A DNA stretch of 64,000 nt from Brugia malayi (taxonomy: Eukaryota > Nematoda > Chromadorea > Rhabditida > Onchocercidae): the NCBI RefSeq assembly GCF_000002995.4, contig NW_025062479.1, forward strand, positions 16,178,721-16,242,720, written 5' to 3'. The position numbers and the translations under genes were made by a program. The notes beneath the pieces are model-generated. The model had not been told where the DNA came from and did no database searches. It saw only the letters and a program-made list of their open reading frames with translations. Every line of letters begins with the position of its first letter. Position 1 is the stretch's first letter. Below, one piece after another: positions 46,846 through 61,400 of the stretch.

Positions 46846-48492
46846 TTATTTTGTCGTTATTCCTCGATATTTTTTAGGAAGTTCAGGTAGGGCACGCATT
46901 GCAAAAAAATCTTCTTGAGGATGACGATGTTGACAAATCTAAAATTTTAATCTCGCATTGTGAATTTGTTGAGAAATTCAAAAATAAACAAATAATAGAC
47001 ACCGAATGGTGAAAATAATACTGAAAAAAAAAAAAATAATAATGAATTTTTGTCAAACAGAACGTTAAAAGTAAATAATAGAAATATAAAAAATAATAGT
47101 AAATACAAGTGATTTATTGACCTGATTTGATGAGAAAGTATTTCGACTTGTCAACCGTATTGGAATGTTATTTTCGGCAGATCGGTAAAGCATTATTGTA
47201 TAGGCTAATGAAAACAGAAAAGATAATACTAGTAAGACTGAATCGATAAGATGCAAAAAATATGAATAACCAACGTGTTTCTGAAATCATAATTATATTT
47301 TAAATATTCCATTATCATCGATAGCTTTCCAATATCTGTCACAAATCAATCATACTTACCTCATAAATGCCACTAACGCTAACATGATAGAACCTATATT
47401 CGAGCATGTGAGCAAATATTTGAAATGTTACATTACAGCCAATATTGATTAATGCTGAAATAGAATGATAAAGGAATCGATTGATTAATTTAAGCAAACA
47501 AATAAATAAATTAAAATACAAACCAGAAAGGCCAATTGTAATTGTAAACAAAAATTGAGCATTTTTGCTAACATCAGTTGATTGTGAATAACAAAAGCAA
47601 ATCATTGCGAAAAGAGCCAAAAATTGGCCAAATAATAATATGTACAACAAAGTATGTTGCCAATCTGAAAGTTTCTTATCATTAAGCAGCAAATAAACAA
47701 ATGAATGAGTTAGAGTTAACTTAATAAATTATCAAAATCATTTGATAGAGTATTACAATGGTAAATACGAGGATAGAGAGACATATGAAGAACAGAGAAG
47801 TGAAAATTATGAAGTAACCATAGAATGCTGGTGTCCGAATACTGACCACTTGTGGATTTGTGTAAAAATCAATATCAGTTTTGGTGAATGTATAAGTACA
47901 GGAGAGCATTCCAGATGGTCTATGAAATGAGTAAATTATATAATTTAACAAAGAGGCGCATCTAAAGTGACCTAAGAATTTCCGAGAATCAAAATTTGAT
48001 ATTAAGTAGTATTGCTAGAATTTTGATAAGCTATTGAATTTCTTCTTTTTTCTTCTGATTAAATGACAATTAATTCATATTAAAAATACATAATTCAAAA
48101 TTAAATTAATTTTGAACAGAGTTTAAAAGAAATTAATCAATAATTTACCTCGTTTGACAATTCATCCATAACCCGCTCTGTATCCATTGTTGCAGTTCTC
48201 GAACATAAACTACCTAAGTGGAAGAACTGTATTAATTAATACAAAACACCTTTGAAAATAAACTTCTGTCATTTCTCCTTTTCCATAATTGATTCTTCAT
48301 TGATCATCCATATTAATCCATTCGTTTTTAGAGAGAAATACTCTTGAATAATTCTTCAATTTCAATTTCTCGTGTTACAAGAAAATATTTCACCTGCCAT
48401 GCTGGTGTTGCTAATGCTACAAAATTGATAATCGTTCCGATTAATGTAATGATAAATGAAGGAATTTGTAGCGCTCCTCGTGCAGATACCAT
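46846..48492 (-). CDS. Clc-like (claudin-like) four-span membrane protein, paralogue 2
   Basis: Same family as the gene at 41.9-43.7 kb. Exons (minus) are 48492-48394, 48213-48149, 47919-47819, 47664-47524, 47454-47360, 47280-47122 and 46938-46846: 753 bases, 250 residues, all phases joining. The first membrane segment (SFIITLIGTIINFVALATPA) ends in the same TPAWQ/intron boundary as paralogue 1. The first loop has WIQSGLWMNC and a second Cys. Further spans are LLYILLFGQFLALFAMICF, QFLFTITIGLS with ALINIGCNVTFQIF, and LIDSVLLVLSFLFSLAYTIM. The tail is short and ends LPELPKKYRGITTK. It has one extra phase-2 intron in the first loop compared with paralogue 1; the other intron positions match. 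Confidence 0.86.
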
Positions 48493-49127
48493 TAAGAAAG
48501 TTATATTTTTAATTTTGCAGCATTAGTAATAAAGAAACAGTATTTATTGTTTTTTGTAGATACTGTAGCTACAAATAGTAATACAGGGAGGTTTTAATTT
48601 CGACATTTGTGAAAAAACGCAATTTGATTATCAATATTTAATGGAAATTGATTAGACCGTAATTATATTAAATGTTTTCGTAATAACCTGAAAATTTTGG
48701 TAAAATCTGAAGATGATACTGTCATCCTATTGAATGAAAATGAACGACGTTCATTAAAATATTACAAAAAGTTTTTTCAAAGCAAACAAGATTAGAATTA
48801 AACGATCCGAAATAAGATTTGAAGGAACAGATAGATTTCGATGTGATTCATTGTCAAATATAATAAGCACAATCATTTTTCTAAACAAAAAAAAAAGGAA
48901 TTAAAATTAGCGTCGTGTAGAAAGCCATTGGAAGAAATGAATCGATGATTTTTTATGAATGTAGAGATTAAGAAACTTCAAATTCTCAAATGATAGCACA
49001 TAAATGTAAATTTAAGAGCTGTCCCATTGTTGAACAAGTTTCTGCGCGGTACAATCATCTAATGGACCTGCTCTTATGCATGGGACAGACATGCACTAAA
49101 TCGTTCGAAAAATTTTTCAAACCTTTA

Positions 49128-49212
49128 TGTATACAGTGAAAATCGATTGTCAACCCATCTTCCCACCATTTCCTGCTGCTCCGCAAATGGTTGTCAAGGA
49201 CAAAGTTGCAGG
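49128..49212 (+). CDS. Candidate first exon of the plus-strand membrane protein gene
   Basis: An ATG opens a proline-rich coding-like stretch (MYTVKIDCQPIFPPFPAAPQ then MVVKDKVA) that runs into a strong gtgagt donor in phase 1. Its phase matches the acceptor at 58037 of the membrane protein gene, which would give a first intron of about 8.8 kb. The exon could instead belong to an undetected gene. The base composition differs sharply from the AT-rich DNA around it. Confidence 0.45.
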
Positions 49213-50270
49213 TGAGTTCCACTGCTATTTATTGCCAACATATAGCTGCTGTTATTGTTGTCAATTTTGAAGACTTCATCGATTAAGAATTTTAACGGGC
49301 AGAAATATTTCTTAGCTTAGAGATCAGCATATTTATTTACTCCTAGTGTTTTAGCTAAAAGCGCAAATGGATATGATGATTGATTTAAAGTTTATTCGAT
49401 TTAAAAACTTTATTGTTTTGAGGACCAGTTTTGAGTTATGCAAAAACAAAATTGATTAAAAAAGCTTCAACATTTAGCACAAAAGTGATAAAAGATCAGT
49501 AAAGGATATCTGGTTACTAATTATCATTGATACGTTTACATCAAATTTAGCTGTGAAACTTGAAAAAGCTAATGTTACATATGGAATAAATCTACTGGAA
49601 AAAGCAAAAATAACAGATGAAACATCAATGACAATCAATCTCTAGCAATGTGCTGTCGTATATCTCAAATGTTTGTTGTTATATTGGTAAGGCTAAAGTT
49701 CAGTAGATGATACCACTTAAGAAGGAAGTATTAGCAAAAGGAATCGAGCATATCAGTAAGAGATAAATATGCTTTTTATTCATTCGATCAAGAAAGATGA
49801 AAAGATGGTTTTACAAATTTTTTACAAATATGACATAATTTCTATTACTTTTTCTTTGTTATGAATGTTAAAAACAAATCGTCGTATAAAGTAACAATAA
49901 CTAATAATTTTACAAATTAAAATAAGAAATATTTTAGATGTAATAGCTAAAAATGCAGCCTATATGTAATGAGGTATTTCATACGGTATGGTTGAACAAC
50001 TAAAAGAATTGAAATTTCTTTTAAAAAAATCCAACTGCAATTGAAATGTATTAATGTTAACATCCACTATATATAATGTTTACAAAAAGAAGTTATCATG
50101 CAACAAAAACATTAATGCATTCTTTTCATTTCAGCTTAAATAAATAAGGAAAGTATTTCTTTTCATGAATCCATAAAATGTGGCTACTTAATTTTAATAT
50201 TTCTAAGTTAACGGCTTATTTCTAAAAATTTTAGCAGAAGTTTTTTATAGGCTTTTAATACAATCATGCA

Positions 50271-50296
50271 TATATATATATATATATATATATATA
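50271..50296. repeat. (TA)n dinucleotide repeat
   Basis: Thirteen uninterrupted TA units. Confidence 0.9.
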
Positions 50297-53200
50297 ATTG
50301 AAATGATACAATCAGTGAATATTTATGGATTAAAAAAAATATAGCCATTTCAAATAGAAATAGCTAAATATTAAAGCCCTGGAAACACATAACTGAACTT
50401 TCTGAATAAGTTCTGAGAAATTAATGTTTAATAATTGTCTCAGAAATGTTTCAGTTACTGCAAGCTTTCCACAACAACAAAAAACAAAGCAAAACTTTTC
50501 TGATCAATCAATATTGGTAGGTTAACTTAAATATTCTACCATAATAGCTTACCAAACAATCAAATATAAAAGAATGTATATCAGTTTCTCCAACTTTAAA
50601 GTTGTCTTTTTGAATTTTTTCAGGAAATTTTCTTTATATTTCTTTACATTCATTCTAATGTTTTATGTCCTATAAAATTTCTCAGATCTTACCAAATTTT
50701 TTTAGCTTCAAAATCTAAAATATTATCTTTGATAATATATAAGAGAATCAATGATATTTAATTTTATGACTAGAATTTCATGGGATATTGTTTTCATAAA
50801 AAATTCAACAGAAAAATTATGGATGCTTTTTCTCTTAATCAACTTTTTTCAGTTGACATAAATGATTCATGTTTATGTTAACAAAGTGTAAACTTTCATA
50901 TAATGATAAACTGAATATAAACTTATTGAATCTATTATTTTAGATTCACTTCGTTTTTAGTTATTTTATAGTCTTCAATGTGCTTTGGTATGTATTAAAC
51001 ATTTTATCACTTTTCTCTTATTACTTATATACTTCTGTTCCCTCTTTCTCCCTTTCTCTCTCTCTCTTTATTCTAGCTCTTAAAATTATTTTTACATTGA
51101 ATCTAACAAAAATATAAAAGAAATAAACTGCTTTCGTCAGCTGTTCATAAATTCAGTGAAATAGTGCAATGAAATGTTACAATGATTTCTTTTTTTTTTT
51201 TTTCTGCTCAAATAAGGTTAAATAAAGTTAAAATTTTCTTCACTATGTTTTAAAAGAAACAAAATTTCAAAATTTGATAAAATTTTAATAATTCTTCACT
51301 TTGAAAATTTCCTTCAATTAAAAGATATGGAAAATTTTTCTTTAAATATGAGTATGCAGAGAAATAAACAGAAAATAAAATTAAGCATTCTTTTATAAAT
51401 CCATCTTTGAATGAATTCCGGCTTGCTTCAAAATAAACAGACCTGTTTCCGGAAGCATTCAGAAAACCAATCATCTTCCTGTCATTCATCCCACTTAACG
51501 ATGAAATCAAAAGCATACGAAATCTTTTTTCTTTTTGGCTATGTTAACTTTCGTCACATTCCAATTTGTTACTCAACAAAGCCAACAATAAACAACAGTA
51601 ATGACTGCTATCTTTAATTCATAATTCCGAACTTGTAAGTGAGTTTTTGCTCTTTGTGGTTTAATTGTTTAAATTTTAAATTAAATTAAATCTAATTAAA
51701 GTAGATGTTTGAATATTCATAAAATTAAAGCAATGCAAAGCGATGATACAAGGCTTAGCAATTGCTTGAATTATATGTTCCAACATTCTTTTTTTAATTT
51801 TTTAAGAAAAAACTAACTTTCCAAAGATTTAAAAATTTCCTCATTACTAAATTTTAATGCTTATAAAATATTAAACTTAATGCCTAAAATTTTTAATAAA
51901 TAACGATATTAATAAGAAATGAAAAATTAATCAATACTTCAATCTTTTTTTTTGGAAATGATTTAGAAATTAAAACGCACTGAAAATAAAAATAAATCTG
52001 AATGACATACTTCGATTCCATCGAATTCTCTGAGTATGCATGCAATCTAAAGTTCAGCTTTTTTTTTTGAAGAGTTTTCGGAAATTTATTAAAAAAAATT
52101 TTTTTAAGAAAAACTTAAAAAATTGGGAAAGAGTTAGAGAAAGATTGCAATGATCAAATTTTCTTATTATTTCCTGTTAAAAAAAAAAATGAATGAATAG
52201 AATACTTGAAACAGACCAAATAAAAGATACATCACATATACATCTTTAGCAAATTTCCCTAAATATTTGCCAGCAAACTTGCTGTATTTTCATTTTTAAC
52301 ATAAGATGTTGTAATCATAATTTCTAATTTTCACAATTACTCATTTTTCTGCAATTTATTTTATTTTTTGTTGGAAAATATACTTAACATTTAAAGATAT
52401 TATCGTATGAGATAGAGAATTACGATAATTTCTCTCACTGAAGGAATTTTTTTTGTTATTTTTCTTTTTTGATTGTTTTTTTTTTTTTTTGGATTGTTAT
52501 TTTTGGCTTTTAATTTTATTATTTTTGGTTGTTTTCGAAATAATATACAAAAAAGAGAACTATCATTTAAATTAAAAATCAAAAATAAATTTAATTTCAT
52601 AAAAGTTTGAAATGCAAATGTAAATATTAATAGTTAATTGTTGCCAAGAAAGTAACTTATAATATTTGGATTTGGATGTAAATTTCAATTCGAACACAAA
52701 TGTTTCGTGTGAGAAAGCAATTCTAGTAAATGGCTGACTATTTGTTGTGGTTATAATAAGTTATATTGGGAAGGAATTTTTGTCCCCGAGAGAATTGACA
52801 ACGATTTATGAATTTGTAACTTAGGAAAAGCAGAAAGCATAGTGTCAATATCAAATTGCTAACTTCTAGTTAGATCAGCATACACACATACATGACATAC
52901 ATTAGAATAAACATCACAGATACATTTTTTTTCTTCTGCTTTGATAGACATTTTGCTTGAAAAATTATACTTCATTTTTAAGTCCATCTTTTAAAAAATT
53001 CAATGTGTGCCATTTTCTTATCTTGTTAATTTGTCTGTCAACAACAATGCCTTTTCTCACTAAGCCTAGACTAATTTAAGTTTTTTTTTTTTTTTCTTAT
53101 CTGAGACTAACTTAAGTTTTTTTTTTTTTTACCTGAGCTTTTTTCCTGCAAATTTCTCCCATTTTGAAAAACTGAATTCATATAGTGACATAATTAATAT

Positions 53201-55523
53201 AATTATAATTAGGAAATTAATTATGACATGCAATTCCTATATGTAACAAAGGGAAAAGAAAAAAGAAAATTTACATCACGCATACGTACGATCATGTGAT
53301 TCGTCTTTCTTTTAAGAAGTCACAATGATGGCGTTTGTTGATTTTTTTTTCAGCTTTCTCATAACATCAGCTTTCCTATGGGAAATCTTTGTACATCGTT
53401 GATTGATAAAGAGCGAACGCGTTTTGAAGATTTCGTTCTTTAATCTGTGTATGTGTGGTGTGTTGAGAGATGCGCAATCACGTTTTAAACTGTGTTTTGT
53501 TTAATTAAATTGTAGAATTGCGCATGTAATACATATAATGTAGTAAATGCTACATGGAAAGTCTTTGAAAAATGACAAAAACAATGTGGCATACCTATTT
53601 TACTGTTTAGGAAGGAAATAAAAAGCTTAATTTGTTTCGCAGTTATATATTATTTCGTTTTGCATTTTCATCTATAAAATTATTTACTCATAAATATCAT
53701 AGCACACACAATCACATCGACAAGACTTATTTCAACTTAACAATAGTTTCTCACAACTCAGCAAGAAAAACTGATTATAAATAATCTTTTAGCCGGGATT
53801 TGGCCAAGCTGCTTTAAGACGGGTAAATTAATTTGTAGAAGCTACCCATCTTTAGATCCAATTGCGGTTTTTTCTCCGATATAAAACTAATTTATGCAAA
53901 ATTTATGCCCTAACAATGCACTAGGATTCGATGACAGAGTGATTTTAATTCGGAATATATCAGTGAAATCTTTCAACAATAAAATGATGTAATTATCACT
54001 AAATTTCTAGAGTTATATAATTTCAGGGAGCTTAACAACCGTTGAATTTTATCACTAATCTAAATTTTTACTAATATTATGAAATGAAATGAAGAAATGT
54101 GATTGGTAAATTATAATTATAATGATAGGTATAACTTTGATAACGATTAAGAATTTCAGATGGTACTTTCTGCTAGTAAGCCTCCAGATTCTTCCATCGA
54201 AAATTGTAACAAAAATTTTAATTTAACAGCTTTCTTTTGAAAATAATTATTATACTATTCATTGTACATACATTATTAAAAGACGATTTTTTAATTCATT
54301 TTTATGAAATTTCATATCAAATTACATTACATTATTTACAATATATAAAAAAAGACAACAATGTTTGGTATATTTTAAAACAGATAAGTTTGAATTTTTT
54401 TTCTTACGCTTTATTCTAAAAATTGTTAGAATTAGAAAAACAATCTCAAAAAAAGGGAAAAAAATGCACAGAATTTAATAGTGTATACTATACAGCAAAT
54501 GTTTCATTATTAAATTAGTATTGAGTTAAAGCTTCCCATCATTAAATTAGTACTAAGTTGTGCTTTTCATTATTAAATTAGTATGAAATCATTATTATGA
54601 AACTATAAAGTATTGGAAAAAGGATAATTTCATAAGTATGAATGAAAATAAAGAAAGAAGGAAGTAAAGAGATGATGTAACAAAACCGATGCTTCCAAAA
54701 AATATCGATCACAGAGTTGGGACCCACAAAGGACATGAATACTTCATTAATTGTCCAACTGATTCCTATATTAACTATCTTTTATGCTTTTAGCATTTCA
54801 ACAAATGTCGCTTGTTTACGGCATTTGTATAACATTTATAAAATGGTTCATTCCAGAACTGAAAATATGTTAGATTTGCTTCCTGCCAATGGTCACTATG
54901 CTTCATTCATTCACTCACTGACCGTTGAAACTCGTTCAAATTCACTGAAACAGTACTTTGACTTATTTATGAAATGTCGTCATGACAACTCCTGCCGATT
55001 TTTTTCCTAGGATTTGATCACATACAGTATCATTTGTTTGTTAGCATTTCAATTAGCAATTTAACCATTTCATTAAAAAAAAAAAATGAGATAATTAAAA
55101 ATATATATCAACTATTAGATTCTTTTTTGGGATCGATTTTTAATTAGTTTGCATATAATTTATTAAAATTCACTGAAAAAAAATATTCATAATTTATGAA
55201 AATCTACATTTCTTTATATCAATTACTAATTGATAAATAATTGATCGTAATAATGATAAATGTATAATAATCACAATAATGATGGTAATCGTAATAATGA
55301 TAATTGTAGATCTACTGGTGACATGTTATTGCCAATATCAGACGCAATGTCGTCAGAAGCGATTAATCCAACATCTCTGCCAAGTCCAAGTTCCGGCAAT
55401 ATTCTGATGTTACTGAACGTTTTGTACACTCCAGGCTTCGTTCTTCACACTCCAAATCTTCCACTATTAAATGGTTACTGTGTTTAAATATATTTGCATG
55501 GATAGTAAGAAAAGCATGTAAAC

Positions 55524-55727
55524 AATTAATTATTTTTTTTAAATACATGAGAAGTATTTCCAATTAATTATTTTTTTTAAATACATGAGAAGTATTTCCA
55601 ATTAATTATTTTTTTTAAATACATGAGAAGTATTTCCAATTAATTATTTTTTTTTAAATACATGAGAAGTATTTCCAATTAATTATTTTTTTTAAATACA
55701 TGAGAAGTATTTCCAATCAATTATTTT
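55524..55727 (+). repeat. 38-base tandem repeat, about 5.4 copies
   Basis: Unit begins aattaattatttttttt and continues aaatacatgagaagtatttcc. Five nearly identical copies (one with an additional T in the run) are followed by a partial copy with a t-to-c change. The near identity implies recent expansion. Confidence 0.92.
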
Positions 55728-58037
55728 AATCAAAATGAAACCATCGAAAGATGTTCGATGATTCATCTGAAAACCCCTTTTCATATATGTCTCGAGACAA
55801 CGTCACTTAATTACTACTGCTGGTCAAGTAATATTTCTGACCTGATAAAAATTTACCCAAAATTTAAAGATGATAAATAGATTAGATTTTTATAAAATAT
55901 AAGTAACAAATGAATGCATTTCTGAATTAAGTCAGATTACATGTAAAATATTGTAATCAAAAGGTAAGCAAAAATAAAAATGGATGATAAAATGCTGACT
56001 TTCATAAAGTCGTTGCAGTTTTTTTTTCTTTTTTAAAAAATTTGATTTTTCTTCTTAAGAAATTTTACTTCATGTTCATCACAAATTTTGACGTATCATT
56101 TTATTTTTGTTACCTTATAGATCTTTTTCACACCAGATTTTAAGCCCTGTAAATTGAAAGTTGCCATTAAAACTCAGTTTTGTGCTAATGACGCAAGTAT
56201 AAAATGGTAAAACTTCTTTTAAAATGATTTTCTTTTCCAATGAATCGAGAAAGGATCAATAAATGAATGATACATGCAAATTCAATATTACCGTTTGTTA
56301 ACTTTATCACCATTCTTATTTCATTTTTAACAAATGATTAAATTTCTTCGAAACTTCGAGAGTTAAAATATTTGAACAATGAAATAAGTCACTTATAGTC
56401 TTAATTATTAATTATAATTTGAAGGAATGAAAAAAAGCAAGGATAACTGTAACACTTGTAATTTTTAAATTTAAAAAAAAAAAAAAAATAATGGGAAGAA
56501 ATTTGGAACTATGCTGAAATTAATAATGCTCAGATGTTTGGCAGACCTTGTCATGGAGGTCTTGTAAAGTTTGACGTAGTGTTTTATTTAAAAACAAAGC
56601 CATATGTATGAATAATGCATATTGGGTTTTTGTGTGGGACAAAAGAAATGTTTGAAGCGAAAAGTTAACACAACTTTTATTATTTGCCATTCAATAATTT
56701 ATAAAATTAAAATTTTTAAATCATAACGTTGTTTGATTTTTAGGCTTAATGAAAATGTTTTTGAGATTCAAATTTTAATTTAAAATATATTTATTGGTTG
56801 CAAATTAATTTTGTATTCAAAATAAACATAGCAAAATGATGAACCAAAGTTGCTAGATGAATTAGTTCTAAATATTAAATTTGCATTAATTTACTGCTCG
56901 ATTTCTCTTCTTCCTTTCCAATTTTTCACGGACATAAATTAAAATTTATTCATCTTTGTTCCATATGTCTCCGCCTTTTCATTTGCTTTTTCTTTTTGCT
57001 TTGACAGTTGAGTGACGACTGGGAAACAAAGTATTCATTAAATGCGTTAAATTCGAAAATTTTTAAATTTTTTCCAAAGCTGTAGAGGAAGCTGAATAAG
57101 TTTTTCTAATCAGTTGAAATATCAGCCATTCATTTACTATCGCCTCTTCAAAATTTAAGCGATGTCACGTCAAATAAAAAGTTTGTCGTTTTTATTTTTA
57201 TTATTTGTTTATTACAATCTTTGATTATGTTACTATTACAAAATTCCTTGCTATTTCTTTTTTCTTTTATTTAATATTTCCATATTTTATGAGCAATTAA
57301 AACAAATTTTTGTTTCACTTCAAAAAGCTCTTTAAAAAAATGGAAACTATAAATCTAAAATTGCTATATTCAAACAAAAGATCAAAGAGAATTAAAAAGA
57401 GAAAATCGTGGATTTTTCTTTCTTCCTAAGACGAATAAGATTATCATTATTTTATTATAATGATTCTAAGAAAAAAAAATTATAGCCGTTCAGTCTTTGA
57501 TTTCTTCTTTTGTTTTGTGGAAATATTTGCTGCTGTTAATTGTAGGTTTTAAGATTCATAAGATAACAGAAAAATGCGCAGAATGTGAATTTTTAATTAA
57601 ATAAGACTGAAGTAATTGTTACAGATCAAAAACAATCAAAGATTCAAAGCGCTATAACTTCTGCATTCTTAACAAAGCAGATCATCAGAAATGATATATG
57701 CGAAAAGAATTATGAAATAATTAGATCAATTTAGATGTTAGAGCAGCCAAAAAAAAAATAATTGGTCTAACCAATCAACTAATTATAGAGCAACCAATTT
57801 ATTAAATCCATTGAAAACAATAATAAAAAATTGGAAAAGAAAACAAAAAATGAAAAGTTGATGCCTTTTGTCGAAAGATGTTGTATAAGAACAATTAATC
57901 CAAATAATAATAATAACCATTGTTATTATTATCACCAAATCAATTAAACTAAATTAAATAATAACATTAATTTTATTGAAAATAATTTTTTGCAAACATA
58001 ACTTTAAAAATGAAATGAAAAAAAAAAGTTATATTAG

Positions 58038-58254
58038 GTCGTACGATGCATGCATTATATGCGATCAGTTTTATCATCTATTCGATTACCGATCTATGCG
58101 ATTGGCTCTTCGTTTATTTCACCCTTCGCGGTTATGTCACATCATTTCCACTGAAGACTTGGCTTGCTGTAGGACTTGTTTCCACAACAGTTTTTGGCTC
58201 TATGCTGACATCACTTCTATTGGTTGGTCAATTTCATTTAATAATTGTAATGAT

Positions 58255-58288
<34 letters not shown>

Positions 58289-58439
58289 GTAATAGCAATG
58301 ATAATAATCATAGTATTAACAGTAGCAATAGTATTAGCAATAATCGTAGTGGTCATAGTCATAACAATAATAATAGTAATAATAATAGTAGCAATAATAA
58401 CAACAATAATAGTGATATAGTAATAATAATGATAATAAC

Positions 58440-58485
<46 letters not shown>

Positions 58486-61400
58486 GATAACAACAGTGAA
58501 AATGATGAAAACAAAGTAACTAACAAAATTTGTTTCTAGTAGTTTTCCTTTTTTTTTAAAGTTAGTAATTAATTACGAAAGTATTAATGTCAACAACAAA
58601 CATTAAATTATTATTAATTAGAACATATTTTAAAAAATTATTAAAGAAAAGATGATATTAACTTGAGAAATGAAAAAATTTCAATATATTGACCATAAAA
58701 GTAAGCAGAAAATAAATACGAAGAATTCCCATTGTTGAAGTGCCCTTTCTATTATTACGTCTATTTCATTACTAAGATCGATCTTTTTAAAATTTTAAAT
58801 ATTATAAGTTGAAAAAAAGATGCAACCTCATCTTATTGGTTCTTTTGCAAAATTTCATTTCATAGAAAAATGACCCAGATAGTCAATTTCTACCCCAAGT
58901 TTTAATTTATCTATGCATAAACTATCACATTCAAACTATAATTTTCTGGTTACTTAATTAGCTAACCTTTTGCGCATGTTATTTTTGCTTGCCTTGAATA
59001 ATTTTTTTTGTTGAGTTTTGTGAACGGATTCTGAGTTTATTTACTCCTTCGGTATTCACCTGACTACATAGAATTCTGCATTGTTAAAGCCCAATAATAA
59101 TAACTCAGAAATAAAGCTTTACGATAAATTTGTTCTAGAATTTATAGAAAAAGCACCGAATAATCTGATAAAAATCGTTTATTGTTATCAGTTCAAAGGC
59201 ATTAAATTAGAGTTAATGGTGAATAAACACATTAACAGAAATAATATTTAGAAGTCGAAAAAAATGTTTCATTCAAATTTAATCTAATTTTTTTCAAAGT
59301 TATTTTACATTTACATTCTTTAACAATTTTTATGTCTATTTCCATCTCGCATTTCCCAAAGATTTTTCTTTAAATCCTTAATTTATAACCTATTAAATTT
59401 TATCATTTTTCTTCCATCTTTTCTGCAAGTTCAGGTGTTATGTGTTGAAAATGCCTTTGCTCATCGTCTTGACATAGCACCATATCGAAGTGGCTTTGCT
59501 ATCATTTATGAAGCATTTGTACAATGGGTCCAGGTTATCTTTTTCTCTTTAAAATTTTCTTTTTAAAAAAATTCATGGCAGTTATGTTAGCCGAAATAAC
59601 TAAGTATATATGTAGTAATAAAGTAAATTGGTAACTGTAATAGTTGTGTTGCATTACTGATATATGAAAATTTAAGAATTGCGACTAAAAAATGAAATAA
59701 CAATAAAGTTACCAGGGAAATCAAATCAAGCGATGAAGTGCTGCTACTTTATAGTAAAAATTTCCATGACAAATCCTTTAATATAGGCAAACTTTTCAGG
59801 CTTTTAACAATTTTCGAATAGCATTTCTGTTTATGATTCTTCATGACATGCCTATAACAATTATGAATTTTGTTTTTATCACTTCTTGTCGATGTGTTGG
59901 ACCTCAGGTCTATGTCTTTTCATCAACGTATTTGTGAATCCTATCCCTATCGCTATAAAAATTTTTTCTTAGTTCAAGAAACTTTAAGCAGAATGTTTAC
60001 ATCTCCTTCAACTGCTTTTCTAGAAGTGCAAGTTTCAGCTAAGCGAAGTTGATCGATGAGAATCTTTATCGATTAACGCTTATAAAGAAGTAATAGTAAG
60101 GGGTAATATGAGAAATATGAAAATCTGGCATTAATTATAATTTTCACTTAAATTCTAGAATTTGAAGCAAAAATTTTACAGATTCTTCAGTGGCCCCTGA
60201 TAATATCATCATCGGCGACAACCATAAGTGTTCTGTGGCGTTTGGTAATGTTGTATTTTGCATATCGCCGAATGATATTCCCACTGAAGCCTGTATCACG
60301 TGCTAATACAATTACGCGACAACCAACAGTCTATGAGCAATTCAAACTCAATTTGAGTCAAAAGTACTGGTCTTCAAATTTCATTACTGAATAAGTAAGA
60401 AAATAAATTGAGATCACTTGAATGAGTTGTTTGGAAAATATTTTAATGTGCTAATTTGAGAGCATTTGAAATTTCATAACTTTAAGGAATGGAGGACGAT
60501 TGAATGATTACGATGAATTATGGCCAGTCAGATATAGCGTTCGTAAGATTTATGGCTATGAAAAGCAAACTATACCTGTAAAAACTGATAAACCATATCA
60601 GAATGCTTTATTCAAGGTGCTAATACTCATTTTTAGAAGAATTTCTGAAATACACATTTTAACATTTTTGTATTTCTAGAAACATTTTATATTTTAGAAA
60701 TTCCAATTTTTTATGTAAATTAAATTTTTATTTCAGCTTCGATTCTTATTGATACCTGTTTTGAAGGTTATTTTAACATTCTTGTTAACTCTTATTATAT
60801 ATATCTTATCACTATTGACGTGTTGTGCGCCATGTTGTTATCATTATATCTGCAGTTCAAGAAGCTTTTATCATCGTCACAAATGCTCAAGTTCTTTTGT
60901 CAGGTATACATTTTATGTTGACACGTTATTATGAAATAGATAATGTTCTAATATTTAAATATTGGTAACAGATAACTAAAAAAGCATTTCAGTTTATATT
61001 TTACTTCAAAATAAATAAATAAGAGCATTAAATAAATTGTGTTTTCACAGGATTTTTTCACAAGGATTTCACTGGACGTTGTTTATAACATCGTTACTTT
61101 TAACAGTAATATTATTTGTTCTAAATGCTATCTTATTATCGTCTGTGCATGGACTTGGTAACAATCAGATAACATTCGAAATAAGCCATGTATATTTTTA
61201 GCTTTAATATTTTAACTGTTATCAAAATTATTAGATTTTCATCAGTTTCAATTATTAGATTGTTATGAAAAAAATATATATTGGAGAAGATTTATGTATA
61301 TTTAACAGATTTATATCTGGCAAGGTACATAACCATTTACAGCTTTATATGCAAATTTCAGGTTTGCGTAGCAATTTCATCATCTCAAAAAACAATCCAA

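Larger units (their letters stand above)
49213..58037. other. Gene-poor AT-rich region, possibly one long intron
   Basis: Nearly 9 kb without a convincing gene, rich in A/T runs, a (TA)n run and a 38-base tandem repeat. Two stretches are less AT-biased: 54717-55010 (+), an open frame starting MGPTKDMNTSLIVQL, and 55300-55490, with open frames on both strands. I cannot assign either to a gene. Confidence 0.45.

Noticed and set aside
57976..58539. 187-codon frame with a long Asn tract
   Set aside because: It is produced by the AAT microsatellite read through an intron, and its first part is a wrong-frame reading of the exon at 58038.
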